A program made the position numbers and the translations under genes. The notes under the pieces are model-generated. The model saw nothing but the letters and a program-made list of their open reading frames with translations, had not been told where the DNA came from and made no database searches. A stretch of 64,000 nt of DNA from Bosea vaviloviae (lineage in GTDB: Bacteria > Pseudomonadota > Alphaproteobacteria > Rhizobiales > Beijerinckiaceae): positions 3,463,001 through 3,527,000 of the forward strand of contig NZ_CP017147.1 in the NCBI RefSeq assembly GCF_001741865.1, given 5' to 3'. Positions 1-7,215 of this stretch are shown here, in pieces; the stretch's first letter is position 1, and each line of letters starts with the position of its first letter.

Positions 1-340
1 GTACCGTCACGGCATGGGGCGAGTGCCGTTCGATCGTGGTGATTCCGGCTGCGCGGTACCAGTCGAGTGTGGCGGTGGCGGGCGTGCGGCCCGAGCCGTT
101 ATAGCCGCGGATATCGGTGCTGCCGCCTTTCGAGATCAGGGCGAAACAGTCGCCGCCAATGCCGGTCGAGCCTGCCTCGACGACGCATTGCACGGCGCAG
201 GCGCCGACGGCCGCATCGACCGCATTGCCGCCGGCGCGCAGGATATCGATGGCGACGAGCGTCGCCGCCGGATGCGAGGTGGCGGCCATGGCCTCGCGGC
301 CAATAGTGAGGGAACGTCCGGGAAGCTCGAAATCACGCAT
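1..340 (-). CDS. ggt: Gamma-glutamyltransferase, N-terminal part (cut by window edge)
   Basis: The 113 visible residues are the start of a gamma-glutamyltransferase, an N-terminal nucleophile hydrolase that cleaves or transfers the gamma-glutamyl group of glutathione-like compounds. Seen: an ATG at 340 followed by MRDFELPGRSLTIGREAM, the family block ILRAGGNAVDAAV, then GSTGIGGDCFAL, which corresponds to the usual glycine-rich E-x-G-G-G-F region. No signal peptide is evident, so the protein is probably cytosolic. The catalytic threonine and the small subunit lie outside the window. It is downstream of, and in the same direction as, the peptide-binding protein at 447-2033 with a gap of about 106 bases, so the two are probably co-transcribed. 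A second, complete family member is at 8189-9733. Confidence 0.88.
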   Translation of the reverse strand, partial: MRDFELPGRSLTIGREAMAATSHPAATLVAIDILRAGGNAVDAAVGACAVQCVVEAGSTGIGGDCFALISKGGSTDIRGYNGSGRTPATATLDWYRAAGITTIERHSPHAVTV

Positions 341-446
341 GGCAGGCCTGATCTTGGTTGGCCGCAGGCATGGGCGCCGACGGCGGTGGGTTCATCATTG
401 CGGGCTCGCCCGGAAGGCAGCGTTGCTGCCGTCCGGGCCTGCGTTG

Positions 447-2033
447 TCAGCCCTTGCGCAGATTGGTGAAGACGGGAACGCCGTTCAGCATGCCGGTCAA
501 GCTCTTGCGATAGGCGACGGGCTGGAAATACTGCCCCGCCGGGACATAGGGCACGTCCTGCATCGCCTGCAGTTCGATCTCGCGGGCGATCGCTTTCTGC
601 TCTGCGAGAGTACCCGCCTCGAGCCAGCGGGCGCGCAGCGCCTCGATCTGCGGGCTTTCGGGCCAGCCGGGGCCGGCTTTGGGACCATTGCCGCGCAAGG
701 GCGAGCTCGTCGCCGGCGAGCCGAGATCGAGTCCCGACCAGTAGGTGACGTAGCAGCTCCAGCCACCCTGCTCGATCGGGTTGCGGTTGGTGATGCGCTG
801 CAGAACCGTGCCCCAGTCGGCCGCGAGGAAGTCGACATTCGCACCGATCTGACGCAAGGCGTCGGCCGCAACATCGCAAACCAGCGAGATGCGCGGCACG
901 TCCTGGGCCGCGAGGAAGACGATGCGCTCGCCCTTATAGCCCGCGTCAGTCAGCTCCTGCTTGAGCTTTCCGAAATCCTTCGGCCCTTTCAGTGCCGAGG
1001 CCACAGCGTCCGACGCCATCGGCGAGTTGCTGGGAAAGAAACCCATGCTGCTGCGCTCGACCTTGGGATCGCCGCCGCAGACTGCGTCCATGCAGGCCTG
1101 CTGGTCGAGGGCCTTGAGGATCACGCGTCGGATGGCCGGGTTGTTGAACGGCGCCTGGGTATGGTTGAGGCGCAATTGGCCGGCCATGCCGCTCGCATCC
1201 TTGACCTCGACGACGATGTTGGGGTCCTTCCGCAGCAGCGGCAGCAGGTCGATCAGCGGCTGCTCGATCCAGTCCACAGCTCCGGTCTGGAGCGCCGAGA
1301 CCGCGGTCGCGGCGTCCGGCATGACATTGAACTCGACGCGGTCGAGATAGGGCGTGCGCGGCCCCGCGGTGAAGCTCGGCGTGCCGCTGGCGCGCGGCAC
1401 ATAGCCTTGATGACGGGCATAGACATGGCGGGCGCCCGAGACGCGCTCCTCCTTGACATAGCGGAACGGGCCCGAGCCGATCGCCTCCGGGATCTGCTTG
1501 AACGGGTCGGTCTCGGCCAGGCGCTCGGGCATGATCGCGGCGACCAGCGCGCTCGGGCGCGCCAGCGCGGCCGGCAGCAGCGGGAACGGCTTCTTGAGCC
1601 GGAAGACGATGGTGCGGTCGTCGGGTGCCGAGAGCTCGTCGGTCACCGCCATCAGCGCCTGGCCGAAGGCGTCGCGCGCGCCCCAGCGCTTGATCGAGGC
1701 GACGGCGTCGCGCGCCAGCACCTTGGCTCCGTCATGGAAGACCAGGCCCGGCCGCAGCGTCAGGGTCCAGCGCTTGCCGTCATCATCGACGATGTGGCCC
1801 TCGACCATTTGCGGGTGCGGCTGTAGGGTCTCGTCGAGGCCGTAGAGCGTGTCCCAGACCAGGAGCGCATGGGTGCGGGTCGAATAGCCGGTCGTCCAGA
1901 TCGGGTCGATGATCGCGACGTCGGAATAGGGCACGAAGCGCAGGGTCTTGGCCTCCTGCGCAAGCGCGACATGCGGCGCCGCGGGCAGGAAGGTTGCGGC
2001 GGCGGAGGCTTTCAGAAACTGGCGTCTGTCCAT
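447..2033 (-). CDS. Family-5 extracellular solute-binding protein of a peptide-type ABC importer
   Basis: A 528-residue periplasmic binding protein of the SBP_bac_5 family (DppA/OppA type), the usual length for the family. It begins MDRRQFLKASAAATF and continues to an Ala-x-Ala-like cleavage site (HVALA). The twin arginine followed by FLK suggests Tat export; there is no lipobox. The body shows the family hallmarks: a segment about the substrate echoing LRPGLVFHDGAKV and the GSGPFRYV block. It would capture a peptide or similar solute for a membrane permease. No permease genes adjoin it here; they may lie beyond the left edge or be shared with the system at 6244-14765. The ATG at 2033 is preceded by a GGGGA Shine-Dalgarno-like stretch. 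The upstream neighbour is the GntR regulator at 2153-2875, the likely controller. Confidence 0.9.
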   Translation of the reverse strand: MDRRQFLKASAAATFLPAAPHVALAQEAKTLRFVPYSDVAIIDPIWTTGYSTRTHALLVWDTLYGLDETLQPHPQMVEGHIVDDDGKRWTLTLRPGLVFHDGAKVLARDAVASIKRWGARDAFGQALMAVTDELSAPDDRTIVFRLKKPFPLLPAALARPSALVAAIMPERLAETDPFKQIPEAIGSGPFRYVKEERVSGARHVYARHQGYVPRASGTPSFTAGPRTPYLDRVEFNVMPDAATAVSALQTGAVDWIEQPLIDLLPLLRKDPNIVVEVKDASGMAGQLRLNHTQAPFNNPAIRRVILKALDQQACMDAVCGGDPKVERSSMGFFPSNSPMASDAVASALKGPKDFGKLKQELTDAGYKGERIVFLAAQDVPRISLVCDVAADALRQIGANVDFLAADWGTVLQRITNRNPIEQGGWSCYVTYWSGLDLGSPATSSPLRGNGPKAGPGWPESPQIEALRARWLEAGTLAEQKAIAREIELQAMQDVPYVPAGQYFQPVAYRKSLTGMLNGVPVFTNLRKG

Positions 2034-2133
2034 GTCATTCCCCTGTTATTGATGTCTTGTGCTCGGCGTGCAGGCCGCTGCGGACCCTTGTCGCGCCTGA
2101 AATCGGATCGCCTTGGCGCATCCCTCCCGATGC

Positions 2134-2163
2134 TTGGCTAAGGCAGTTTTGGCTAAGGCAGTT
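2134..2163. repeat. Perfect 15-bp tandem duplication over a stop codon
   Basis: The unit TTGGCTAAGGCAGTT occurs at 2134-2148 and again at 2149-2163 without a gap. The stop codon of the minus-strand regulator gene (TAG, 2153-2155) lies in the right-hand copy, so the gene's last codons and stop are duplicated just downstream. Confidence 0.9.
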
Positions 2164-2875
2164 GCAGTGCGCTCGAAGCCACTTGGCCGGCGCGGCGCGG
2201 CGTGCCGGTCGCGAGATTGCCGCTGCGCAGGAACTCGGCGAGGCGCAGCGCCGTGCGCATGACGTGGTCGCGCATGGTCTGCTCGGCGAAGGCGGCATCG
2301 CCGGTCTTCATCGCCTCGACCACGACATCCTGGGTCTGGGTGGCGGTGCGCGGCCGGTCGATATGGTGGAGCCAGACGCGCATATAGGGCTCGACGGCGA
2401 TATGCAGCGCCGAGATCTGCCGCACGAGCTTCGGCCGGCCGCTGAGCCCGCAGATATATTCGTGGAAGGCCTGGTGATGGCTCAGCCAATCGCCGCCGCC
2501 GGCTTCGCCGCTGCGCTCCATCCGCTGCATGAAGCTGTCGAGTTCGGCCAGCACCGCGGCATCGACGCGCGGCATGGCGAGGCGGACCGCCAGCCCCTCG
2601 AGCACCGAGCGCATCTCGAAGGTCTCGAAGATCTCGTCGATGGTCAGGCCGGACACCACACAGCCGCGGTTGGGCCGGATCATGACGAGCCCTTCATTGG
2701 CGAGGCGCTGGAACGCTTCGCGCACCGGCATGCGGCTCATCGCCAGCTCCTGCGCGATCGTCTCCGGGATCAGCCGCTCGCCCGGCTGATAACGCCCGAC
2801 GCGGATGGCCTGGAGAATCGCGCGATAGGCCTCCTCCTGCGCCGTGGCGGCCGAAGGTGTCCGTCCAAAGCTCAT
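2153..2875 (-). CDS. GntR-family transcriptional regulator with FCD domain
   Basis: About 240 residues: an N-terminal winged helix (YRAILQAIRVGRYQPGERL, then AMSRMPVREAFQRLANEGLV) and an all-helical FCD ligand domain (MRSVLEGLAVRL onwards, with His residues in HHQAFHEYI that commonly bind a metal or carboxylate ligand). Such proteins usually repress neighbouring uptake or catabolic genes until an acid ligand binds. It is upstream of the binding protein and gamma-glutamyltransferase at 1-2033, its probable targets. I place the start at the ATG at 2875 (MSFGRTPSA) because the longer reading frame runs through a perfect palindrome at 2934-2967 that looks like an operator. The start region is duplicated: a good AGGGAG ribosome site precedes an identical ATG 17 bases upstream, which opens only a six-codon frame. 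Both ends of this gene carry short tandem duplications. Confidence 0.87.
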   Translation of the reverse strand: MSFGRTPSAATAQEEAYRAILQAIRVGRYQPGERLIPETIAQELAMSRMPVREAFQRLANEGLVMIRPNRGCVVSGLTIDEIFETFEMRSVLEGLAVRLAMPRVDAAVLAELDSFMQRMERSGEAGGGDWLSHHQAFHEYICGLSGRPKLVRQISALHIAVEPYMRVWLHHIDRPRTATQTQDVVVEAMKTGDAAFAEQTMRDHVMRTALRLAEFLRSGNLATGTPRRAGQVASSALQLP

Positions 2876-2892
2876 GTCCGTCCAAAGCTCAT
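2859..2892 (-). repeat. 17-bp tandem duplication of the regulator start region
   Basis: Two identical 17-base units, 2892-2876 and 2875-2859 read on the minus strand, each starting ATGAGCTTTGGACGGAC. The upstream copy has the better Shine-Dalgarno (AGGGAG, seven bases before it) but runs ATG AGC TTT GGA CGG ACA TGA. Its stop overlaps the downstream ATG as ATGA, giving a six-codon leader coupled to the regulator. Confidence 0.88.
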
Positions 2893-2933
2893 GGACTGGC
2901 TCCCTGCGAGAGCGCCGCCAACGGTGGTGGCGC

Positions 2934-2967
2934 TCGATTGCATCACTGTATCCAGTGATGCAATCGA
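2934..2967. promoter_or_regulatory. Perfect 15-bp inverted repeat, probable GntR operator
   Basis: TCGATTGCATCACTG at 2934-2948 and its exact reverse complement at 2953-2967 are separated by TATC. It lies about 60 bases upstream of the regulator start codon and between that gene and the divergent Rrf2 gene at 3161. The perfect symmetry and position suggest a binding site for the FCD regulator. A hairpin terminator is less likely, since no T-run follows on either strand. Confidence 0.6.
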
Positions 2968-3160
2968 AGGCGAAAGAACGCAAGCACCCAACCTGCTGCA
3001 ATGCTGCTCAAGAGCGCTTGAACTTTTGGCCGATCTGTTTGGGCTGCCTTCAGCGCGAGCAGTCGGCAACCGCTTGCGCCGTGTACTCGCCAGTTGCGGG
3101 GCGGGGGCATGTTCGCTGCGGCCGTTGACGAGTCTCACATCACGCACTATTTGAAGTTAC

Positions 3161-3625
3161 ATGAAGCGAGATAGTCGATTGTCAGGTGTGCTCCACGTGC
3201 TGTTGCACATGGCGGAGCAGGATGGCCCGGTGACGTCAGACGTGCTGGCGAGAGCGATGGGCACCAATCCGGTCGTGGTCCGCAGGGTCATGGCCGGCTT
3301 GCGCGAGCAGGGCTATGTGCGCTCGGAGAAGGGGCATGGCGGCGGTTGGACGATCGCGCGGGATCTGGCCGAGATCACGCTGCGCGATATCTATGATGCG
3401 CTTGGCCGCCCCACGCTGCTGGCGATGGGCAACCGCACGGAGGCGCCGGGCTGCCTTGTCGAGCAGGCTGTCAATGCAGCCCTCGACACGGCCTTTCGAG
3501 ACGCGGAGGCGCTTCTGCTGTCCCGCCTGGGCGACGTCACGCTCGCCGCGCTGAGCGCCGATTTCCACGTCCGTCTGACCGCGCGCTCGGGTTCCTTCCG
3601 AACGGAGGTCGATCATGCCCACTAA
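3161..3625 (+). CDS. Rrf2-family transcriptional regulator
   Basis: A 154-residue winged-helix regulator of the Rrf2 family. Seen: the N-terminal helix [15 protein letters not shown], the recognition region [21 protein letters not shown], then the [12 protein letters not shown] wing typical of Rrf2 proteins, and a C-terminal dimerisation helix. Only one cysteine is present (APGCLVEQ), so the three-cysteine Fe-S site of IscR or NsrR is missing. A non-cluster, YwnA-like sensor is more likely. The stop overlaps the start of the methyltransferase gene by 11 bases, so the two are translated together. It is divergent from the GntR regulator at 2153-2875 across a roughly 285-base spacer. Confidence 0.9.
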   Translation: MKRDSRLSGVLHVLLHMAEQDGPVTSDVLARAMGTNPVVVRRVMAGLREQGYVRSEKGHGGGWTIARDLAEITLRDIYDALGRPTLLAMGNRTEAPGCLVEQAVNAALDTAFRDAEALLLSRLGDVTLAALSADFHVRLTARSGSFRTEVDHAH

Positions 3626-4334
3626 GGCTGGCGCCCAGCACTTCTTGGACGTCTTCTCCGATCCGGAGCGCGTCGCCCGCTATGCGGATGGTCCCCGTCG
3701 CTATGTGCCCGGTCTCGCCGATCTTCACCGCATGACCGGGATACTGCTCGCGGAGCGCGCGCCGCGAGATGCCAGGGTTCTCGTCCTGGGGGCAGGCGGC
3801 GGGCTGGAGCTGAAGGCTCTGGCGGAGGCCCATCCGGAATGGAGCTTCGTCGGCGTCGACCCATCCGCGGAAATGCTGGGGTTGGCGGCCCATACGCTTG
3901 GTCCGCTGGGCGCGCGCGTGGAGCTGGTTCAGGGCTATATCGAGGATGCGCCGGCAGGGCCGTTCGACGCGGCGACCTGCTTGCTGACGCTGCATTTCCT
4001 CGCTTCCGACGAGCGGCGGCGGACGGCGAGCGATGTGCGACGCCGGCTCAAGCCGGGCGCACCGTTCGTGGCGGCCCATGGCAGTTTTCCGCAAGGGCAG
4101 GGACAAGGACAACGGCAAGACGAGCGGGCGCTCTGGTTGTCGCGCTATGCGGCCTTCGCGATCGCATCGGGTGTCGACCCCGACCAGGCGAATGCAGCCC
4201 GAACGGCGATCGACACCAGCGTGAGCATGCTCAGCCCGGAGCAGGACGAGGCGATCCTGCGCGAGGCCGGTTTCGCGGATGTGACGCTGTTCTTTGCCGC
4301 CTTCACATGGCGCGGCTGGATCGCGCATGCGTGA
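3615..4334 (+). CDS. Class I SAM-dependent methyltransferase
   Basis: A 239-residue protein with a Rossmann-type methyltransferase core. Motif I is [15 protein letters not shown] (about residues 55-69), followed by the acidic end of strand 2 ([11 protein letters not shown]), the ribose/adenine-contacting acidic turn and a motif IV region [14 protein letters not shown] later block [14 protein letters not shown] fits post-motif strand 5. The substrate is unknown; this fold methylates small molecules, proteins or nucleic acids. Overlap with the Rrf2 gene shows coupled translation, and the regulator probably controls it. The pair resembles a stand-alone stress-response unit, but nothing in the sequence names the stress. 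Confidence 0.85.
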   Translation: MPTKAGAQHFLDVFSDPERVARYADGPRRYVPGLADLHRMTGILLAERAPRDARVLVLGAGGGLELKALAEAHPEWSFVGVDPSAEMLGLAAHTLGPLGARVELVQGYIEDAPAGPFDAATCLLTLHFLASDERRRTASDVRRRLKPGAPFVAAHGSFPQGQGQGQRQDERALWLSRYAAFAIASGVDPDQANAARTAIDTSVSMLSPEQDEAILREAGFADVTLFFAAFTWRGWIAHA

Positions 4335-4396
4335 CGATGAGCGATGCCCGTGGGTGTGGTGTTTGGATCCTGTTGCTTATGCATCGGAGCCACACC

Positions 4397-4535
4397 GTCA
4401 TTCCGGGCGTAGCCATCGGGTCCGATCGTCGATCGGCCCAAGGACAGGCTCCGCGCAGACCCTGGATCCATCCTGAACCTCGACAAGCAAGGCGCGGGGA
4501 ACCCCTCTCCTGTAAGGAGAGGGGCAGGGGTGAGG
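4397..4535. repeat. Intergenic repeat block with hairpin
   Basis: No gene is seen in 4335-4571. The block starts GTCATTCCGGGCGTAGCC, continues with GGTCC...GGCCCAAGGACAGGCTCCG and ends in a hairpin CCCCTCTCC-tgtaa-GGAGAGGGG (4502-4524). Related sequence recurs at 18045-18135, 18235-18281, 32573-32678, 49112-49215, 62042-62180 and, inverted, at 6094-6114. Confidence 0.7.
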
Positions 4536-4571
4536 TGTAGGCCCCTGGACCAGTTGCGTGACAACCTTGCC

Positions 4572-4621
4572 GTCATTGCGAGCGCAGCGAAGCAATCCAG
4601 GGGACGTAGAGCGAGCCCTCC
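4572..4621. repeat. Left half of a REP-like element split by an insertion sequence
   Basis: GTCATTGCGAGCGCAGCGA followed by AGCAATCCAGGGGACGTA and GAGCGAGCCCTCC is the left arm of the same repeat found whole at 15656-15734. Joining 4621 to 6011 restores a continuous element. Confidence 0.85.
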
Positions 4622-4698
4622 TGTTGGGGTGGACGGCCCCCGATCGGCATCTGTGTGCCAAGATGAGGTTGTCGAAACACCATCTGAGGAGGCCGTCC

Positions 4699-5745
4699 AT
4701 GGATCAGGTTATACGCATTGGGTTGGATACGTCGAAGCGTCTTTTTCAACTGCACGGGGTCGACGCGGCGGAGCGAGTGGTGCTGAAGCGCAAGCTGAGC
4801 CGGTCGGCGATGGAGGCGTTCTTCGCCCGTCTTCCGCCGACGTTGGTGGTCCTGGAGGCGTGCGGGGCCTCGCATCACTGGGCCAGGGTGCTGACGGCGA
4901 TGGGTCACGATGTGCGGCTGATCGCGCCGCAGCTCGCCAAGCCCTATGTGAAGCGTGGCAAGAACGACGCGGCCGATGCGGAGGCCTTGTGCGAGGCGGC
5001 CGGGCGGCCGAGCATGCGCTTCGTGCCGATGAAGAGCGCCGGGCAGCAGGCCGACCTGATGTTGGCCGGGATGCGGGAACGGCTGGGGCGGCGGCGGACG
5101 CAGCTCGCCAACACGATCCGGGGCTATGGGGCCGAGTTCGGCCATGTGGGAGCCAAAGGCGCCGCGCATGTGCGCCCGCTCCTGGAGACGGTGCAGGACG
5201 ATCCGGAGATCCCGCCCCTGGCCCGAGAGATGTTCGCCGAGCTCGCCCTCGAACTCGCCGAGCTCGAAGAGCGCCTTTGTGCCATCGAGGTGCGGCTGAA
5301 GGCCTGGCATCTTGCGAACGAGGCCTCGCGCCGGCTGGCCGAGGTGCCGGGGATCGGCCCGATCATCGCCACCACGCTCGTGATGAAGACGCCCCATCCC
5401 GAAGCCTTCCGGTCGGGGCGGGATTTCGCGGCCTGGATCGGACTGACGCCGAAGGACCACTCGACCGCCGGCAAAACCCGCCTCGGCCGGATCACGCGGG
5501 CCGGCGACGAGACCTTGCGCAGCCTCCTCGTGGTCGGCGCGACGGCGGTCGTCTGGCAGGTGCGGCGCGGCAAGGCCCGGCGGCCGATGCCCTGGCTCAC
5601 GAGCCTGCTCGCCCGCAAGCCACCCAAGCTCGCCGCGATCGCACTCGCCAACAAGCTCGCCCGCATCGCCTGGGCCCTCCTGGCGAGGGGCGGACGCTAT
5701 CGCACGAGCGACGCGCGGCCAGAGGCCTGCCCGGCCGCTGCCTGA
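4699..5745 (+). CDS. IS110-family transposase (DEDD recombinase)
   Basis: A 348-residue transposase. The N-terminal RuvC-like DEDD domain is visible as VIRIGLDTSKRLFQLHG (first acidic residue in the strand), VLEACGASHHWARVL (second acid) and KNDAADAEALCEAA (the closing DxxDA pair). The C-terminal transposase_20 part has VPGIGPIIATTLV, then FAAWIGLTPKDHSTAGKTR, which includes the conserved WxGLxP block. The catalytic serine is expected near the GDETLRSLLVVGA segment. Length and motifs look intact, so the element may be active. I start at the ATG at 4699 because AGGAGG lies six bases upstream. An in-frame start at 4558 would lie in the host repeat outside the element. Confidence 0.92.
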   Translation: MDQVIRIGLDTSKRLFQLHGVDAAERVVLKRKLSRSAMEAFFARLPPTLVVLEACGASHHWARVLTAMGHDVRLIAPQLAKPYVKRGKNDAADAEALCEAAGRPSMRFVPMKSAGQQADLMLAGMRERLGRRRTQLANTIRGYGAEFGHVGAKGAAHVRPLLETVQDDPEIPPLAREMFAELALELAELEERLCAIEVRLKAWHLANEASRRLAEVPGIGPIIATTLVMKTPHPEAFRSGRDFAAWIGLTPKDHSTAGKTRLGRITRAGDETLRSLLVVGATAVVWQVRRGKARRPMPWLTSLLARKPPKLAAIALANKLARIAWALLARGGRYRTSDARPEACPAAA

Positions 5746-5839
5746 CCGAGATCCCGGCGCGGACACCAACCTCCGCCGCGCCGGCGAGCCGAGCTTGCAA
5801 GACAAGGAGCAGATGGTGGGATCGGTCGATCCTCGACGA

Positions 5840-5910
5840 GGGCGATGCCGCGCAATCCAGTGGCCGTCACAGGTCGCTATCCTGTTTGGCTCCCTCGCCG
5901 CGGAAACCAT
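5840..5910 (+). ncRNA. Candidate guide (bridge/seek) RNA segment in the IS right end
   Basis: The non-coding right end contains GCAATCCAG (5852-5860), the exact complement of the target junction CTGGATTGC formed by 4621 plus 6011-6018. A short stem CCGCG (5848-5852) with CGCGG (5899-5903) would present this segment and TCCTG (5880-5884, identical to five bases around the target core) in one loop. IS110-family elements are known to encode such an RNA, and IS1111-type elements carry it downstream of the transposase. Boundaries and fold here are hand-drawn and uncertain. Confidence 0.35.
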
Positions 5911-6010
5911 CTTGGCCAGCGGAAACCCCGCACAAACAGGCCGGACACATGACCGCAAGCGACCAGACCAACCACAGCTTCCATCTTGCAAATAAGGGGC
6001 CGTCCACACA

Positions 6011-6038
6011 TGGATTGCTTCGCTGCGCTCGCAATGAC
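6011..6038. repeat. Right half of the split REP-like element
   Basis: TGGATTGCTTCGCTGCGCTC then GCAATGAC is the inverted right arm matching 4572-4599. Confidence 0.85.
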
Positions 6039-6093
6039 GATGGGCAGCAGTGAGGTCACGGCCAAAGCGTCAAACGGCCGACACCTCTCCCTG

Positions 6094-6114
6094 CCCTCTC
6101 CTTACAGGAGAGGG
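6094..6114. repeat. Hairpin repeat, inverted copy of 4502-4524
   Basis: CCCTCTCC-ttaca-GGAGAGGG followed by TTCCCCGCGC. It is the reverse complement of the hairpin left of the insertion sequence. It lies downstream of both the insertion sequence and the convergent ABC operon ending at 6244 and could help stop transcription. Nothing else is seen in 6039-6243. Confidence 0.6.
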
Positions 6115-6243
6115 TTCCCCGCGCTTGTCTCGGCGAGAAAAGGGTTATTCGGCAAGAGATGTTCGGCTCACGCTTGCAAGGTGTCAGACGGCGCTCCGCC
6201 CAGGATGACGGCGCGGTTCCGAGGATAAACAATATCGAGACGC

Positions 6244-7215
6244 TCACGCCGCCCTGACGAAGCAGGCGGCCTGGGTTCCAGACTGCGCGTCTTTCAGGGC
6301 AGGGCGCGCCGTCGCACAGATATCGACGCGGATCGGGCAGCGGCTGATGAAGGGGCAGCCCGGGGGCGGCGAGAGCGGGCTCGGCAGGTCGCCGGTCAGG
6401 ATGATCTTTTCGCGGCGGCGCTGCAGGACCGGGTCCGGCAGCGGGATCGCCGAGAGCAGCGCCTGCGTATAGGGGTGCCGCGGCGCCTCGAACATCGCGT
6501 CGATCGGCCCACTTTCCGCAACCGTGCCGAGATAGAGCACCATCGCCTCGTCGGCGATGTGACGCACCACCGAGAGATCATGCGAGATGAAGAGATAGGC
6601 GAGATCGAGCTCGCGCTGCAGCTCCAGCAACAGGTTCAGGACCTGCGAGCGGATCGAGACGTCGAGCGCCGAAACCGGCTCGTCGAGGATCAGGAGGCGC
6701 GGCGACAAGGCGAGCGCGCGCGCGATGACGACGCGCTGGCGCTGGCCGCCCGAAAGCGCGCTCGGCAGGCGCTCGCTGAAGGCCGCGGGCAGGCCGACCC
6801 GGTCGAGCAACTCGAACACCCGTTTGCGCCGGTCGTTGCGCGACCAGCCGGCAATGGCGAGCGGCTCGGCGATGCTGTCGCAGATACTCATCTTCGGGTC
6901 GAGCGCGGCGCTGGGATCCTGGAAGACGATCTGGATCTCCTGCGCCAAGGCCGCCCTGTCGCTGCCTTTCAGCCCGGTGACGTCGCGCCCGTCGAACAGG
7001 ATCGTGCCGCCGGTCGCCTGCTCCAGCCCGATCACGGCATAGGCCGTGGTCGACTTGCCGCAGCCGGATTCGCCGACCAGCGCGAGCGTGCGGCCGGCAT
7101 GGACGTCGAAGGAGACGCCGTCCACCGCCTTGACCACGCCGCCGCGCGCGCCGACGCCCTGGCGCAGCTTGAAATGGACCTTGAGGTCGCGGACCTGCAG
7201 CAGCGGCGCGCTCAT
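6244..7215 (-). CDS. Peptide-type ABC transporter ATPase (DppF/OppF type)
   Basis: A 323-residue ABC ATPase. Seen: Walker A GESGCGKST (about residue 50), Q-loop region IVFQDPSAALDP, signature LSGGQRQRV, Walker B LLILDEPVSALD and H-loop FISHDLSVV. The C-terminal oligo_HPY region ends GCPFISRCPIRVDIC, whose cysteines in this family often hold an Fe-S cluster. It pairs with the ATPase encoded just upstream (ATGA overlap at 7212-7215) to drive the permeases at 11464-13238. It is the last gene of the nine-gene minus-strand operon. Confidence 0.93.
   Translation of the reverse strand: MSAPLLQVRDLKVHFKLRQGVGARGGVVKAVDGVSFDVHAGRTLALVGESGCGKSTTAYAVIGLEQATGGTILFDGRDVTGLKGSDRAALAQEIQIVFQDPSAALDPKMSICDSIAEPLAIAGWSRNDRRKRVFELLDRVGLPAAFSERLPSALSGGQRQRVVIARALALSPRLLILDEPVSALDVSIRSQVLNLLLELQRELDLAYLFISHDLSVVRHIADEAMVLYLGTVAESGPIDAMFEAPRHPYTQALLSAIPLPDPVLQRRREKIILTGDLPSPLSPPPGCPFISRCPIRVDICATARPALKDAQSGTQAACFVRAA

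Larger units (their letters stand above)
4622..6010 (+). mobile_element. IS110-family (IS1111-like) insertion sequence inside a REP-like repeat
   Basis: About 1.39 kb. The boundaries come from comparing the interrupted repeat with intact copies: removing 4622-6010 rebuilds the REP-like sequence across CCTCC|TGGATTGC, with one or two bases of ambiguity. Near the ends a 12-bp inverted repeat GTGGACGGCCCC occurs at 4629-4640 and, inverted, at 5996-6007. It sits a few bases inside each tip, as in IS1111-type elements. No target duplication is seen, as expected for this family. One transposase gene (4699-5745) leaves a short left end and a roughly 265-base non-coding right end. The right end is where IS1111-type elements carry their guide RNA. 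Confidence 0.85.

Noticed and set aside
117..1826. Long plus-strand open frame opposite the solute-binding protein
   Set aside because: The minus-strand frame has clear SBP_bac_5 motifs and a signal peptide; the plus-strand product has no recognisable family and is a high-GC shadow.
2876..3001. N-terminal extension of the GntR regulator
   Set aside because: It translates a perfect palindrome and a duplicated start region; the domain begins after 2875.
5795..5995. Small open frame in the insertion-sequence right end
   Set aside because: No ribosome site or similarity; the region fits a non-coding guide RNA better.
4530..6053. 507-residue plus-strand frame spanning the insertion sequence
   Set aside because: Out of frame with the transposase, arginine/glycine-rich; the DEDD transposase in the other frame explains the region.
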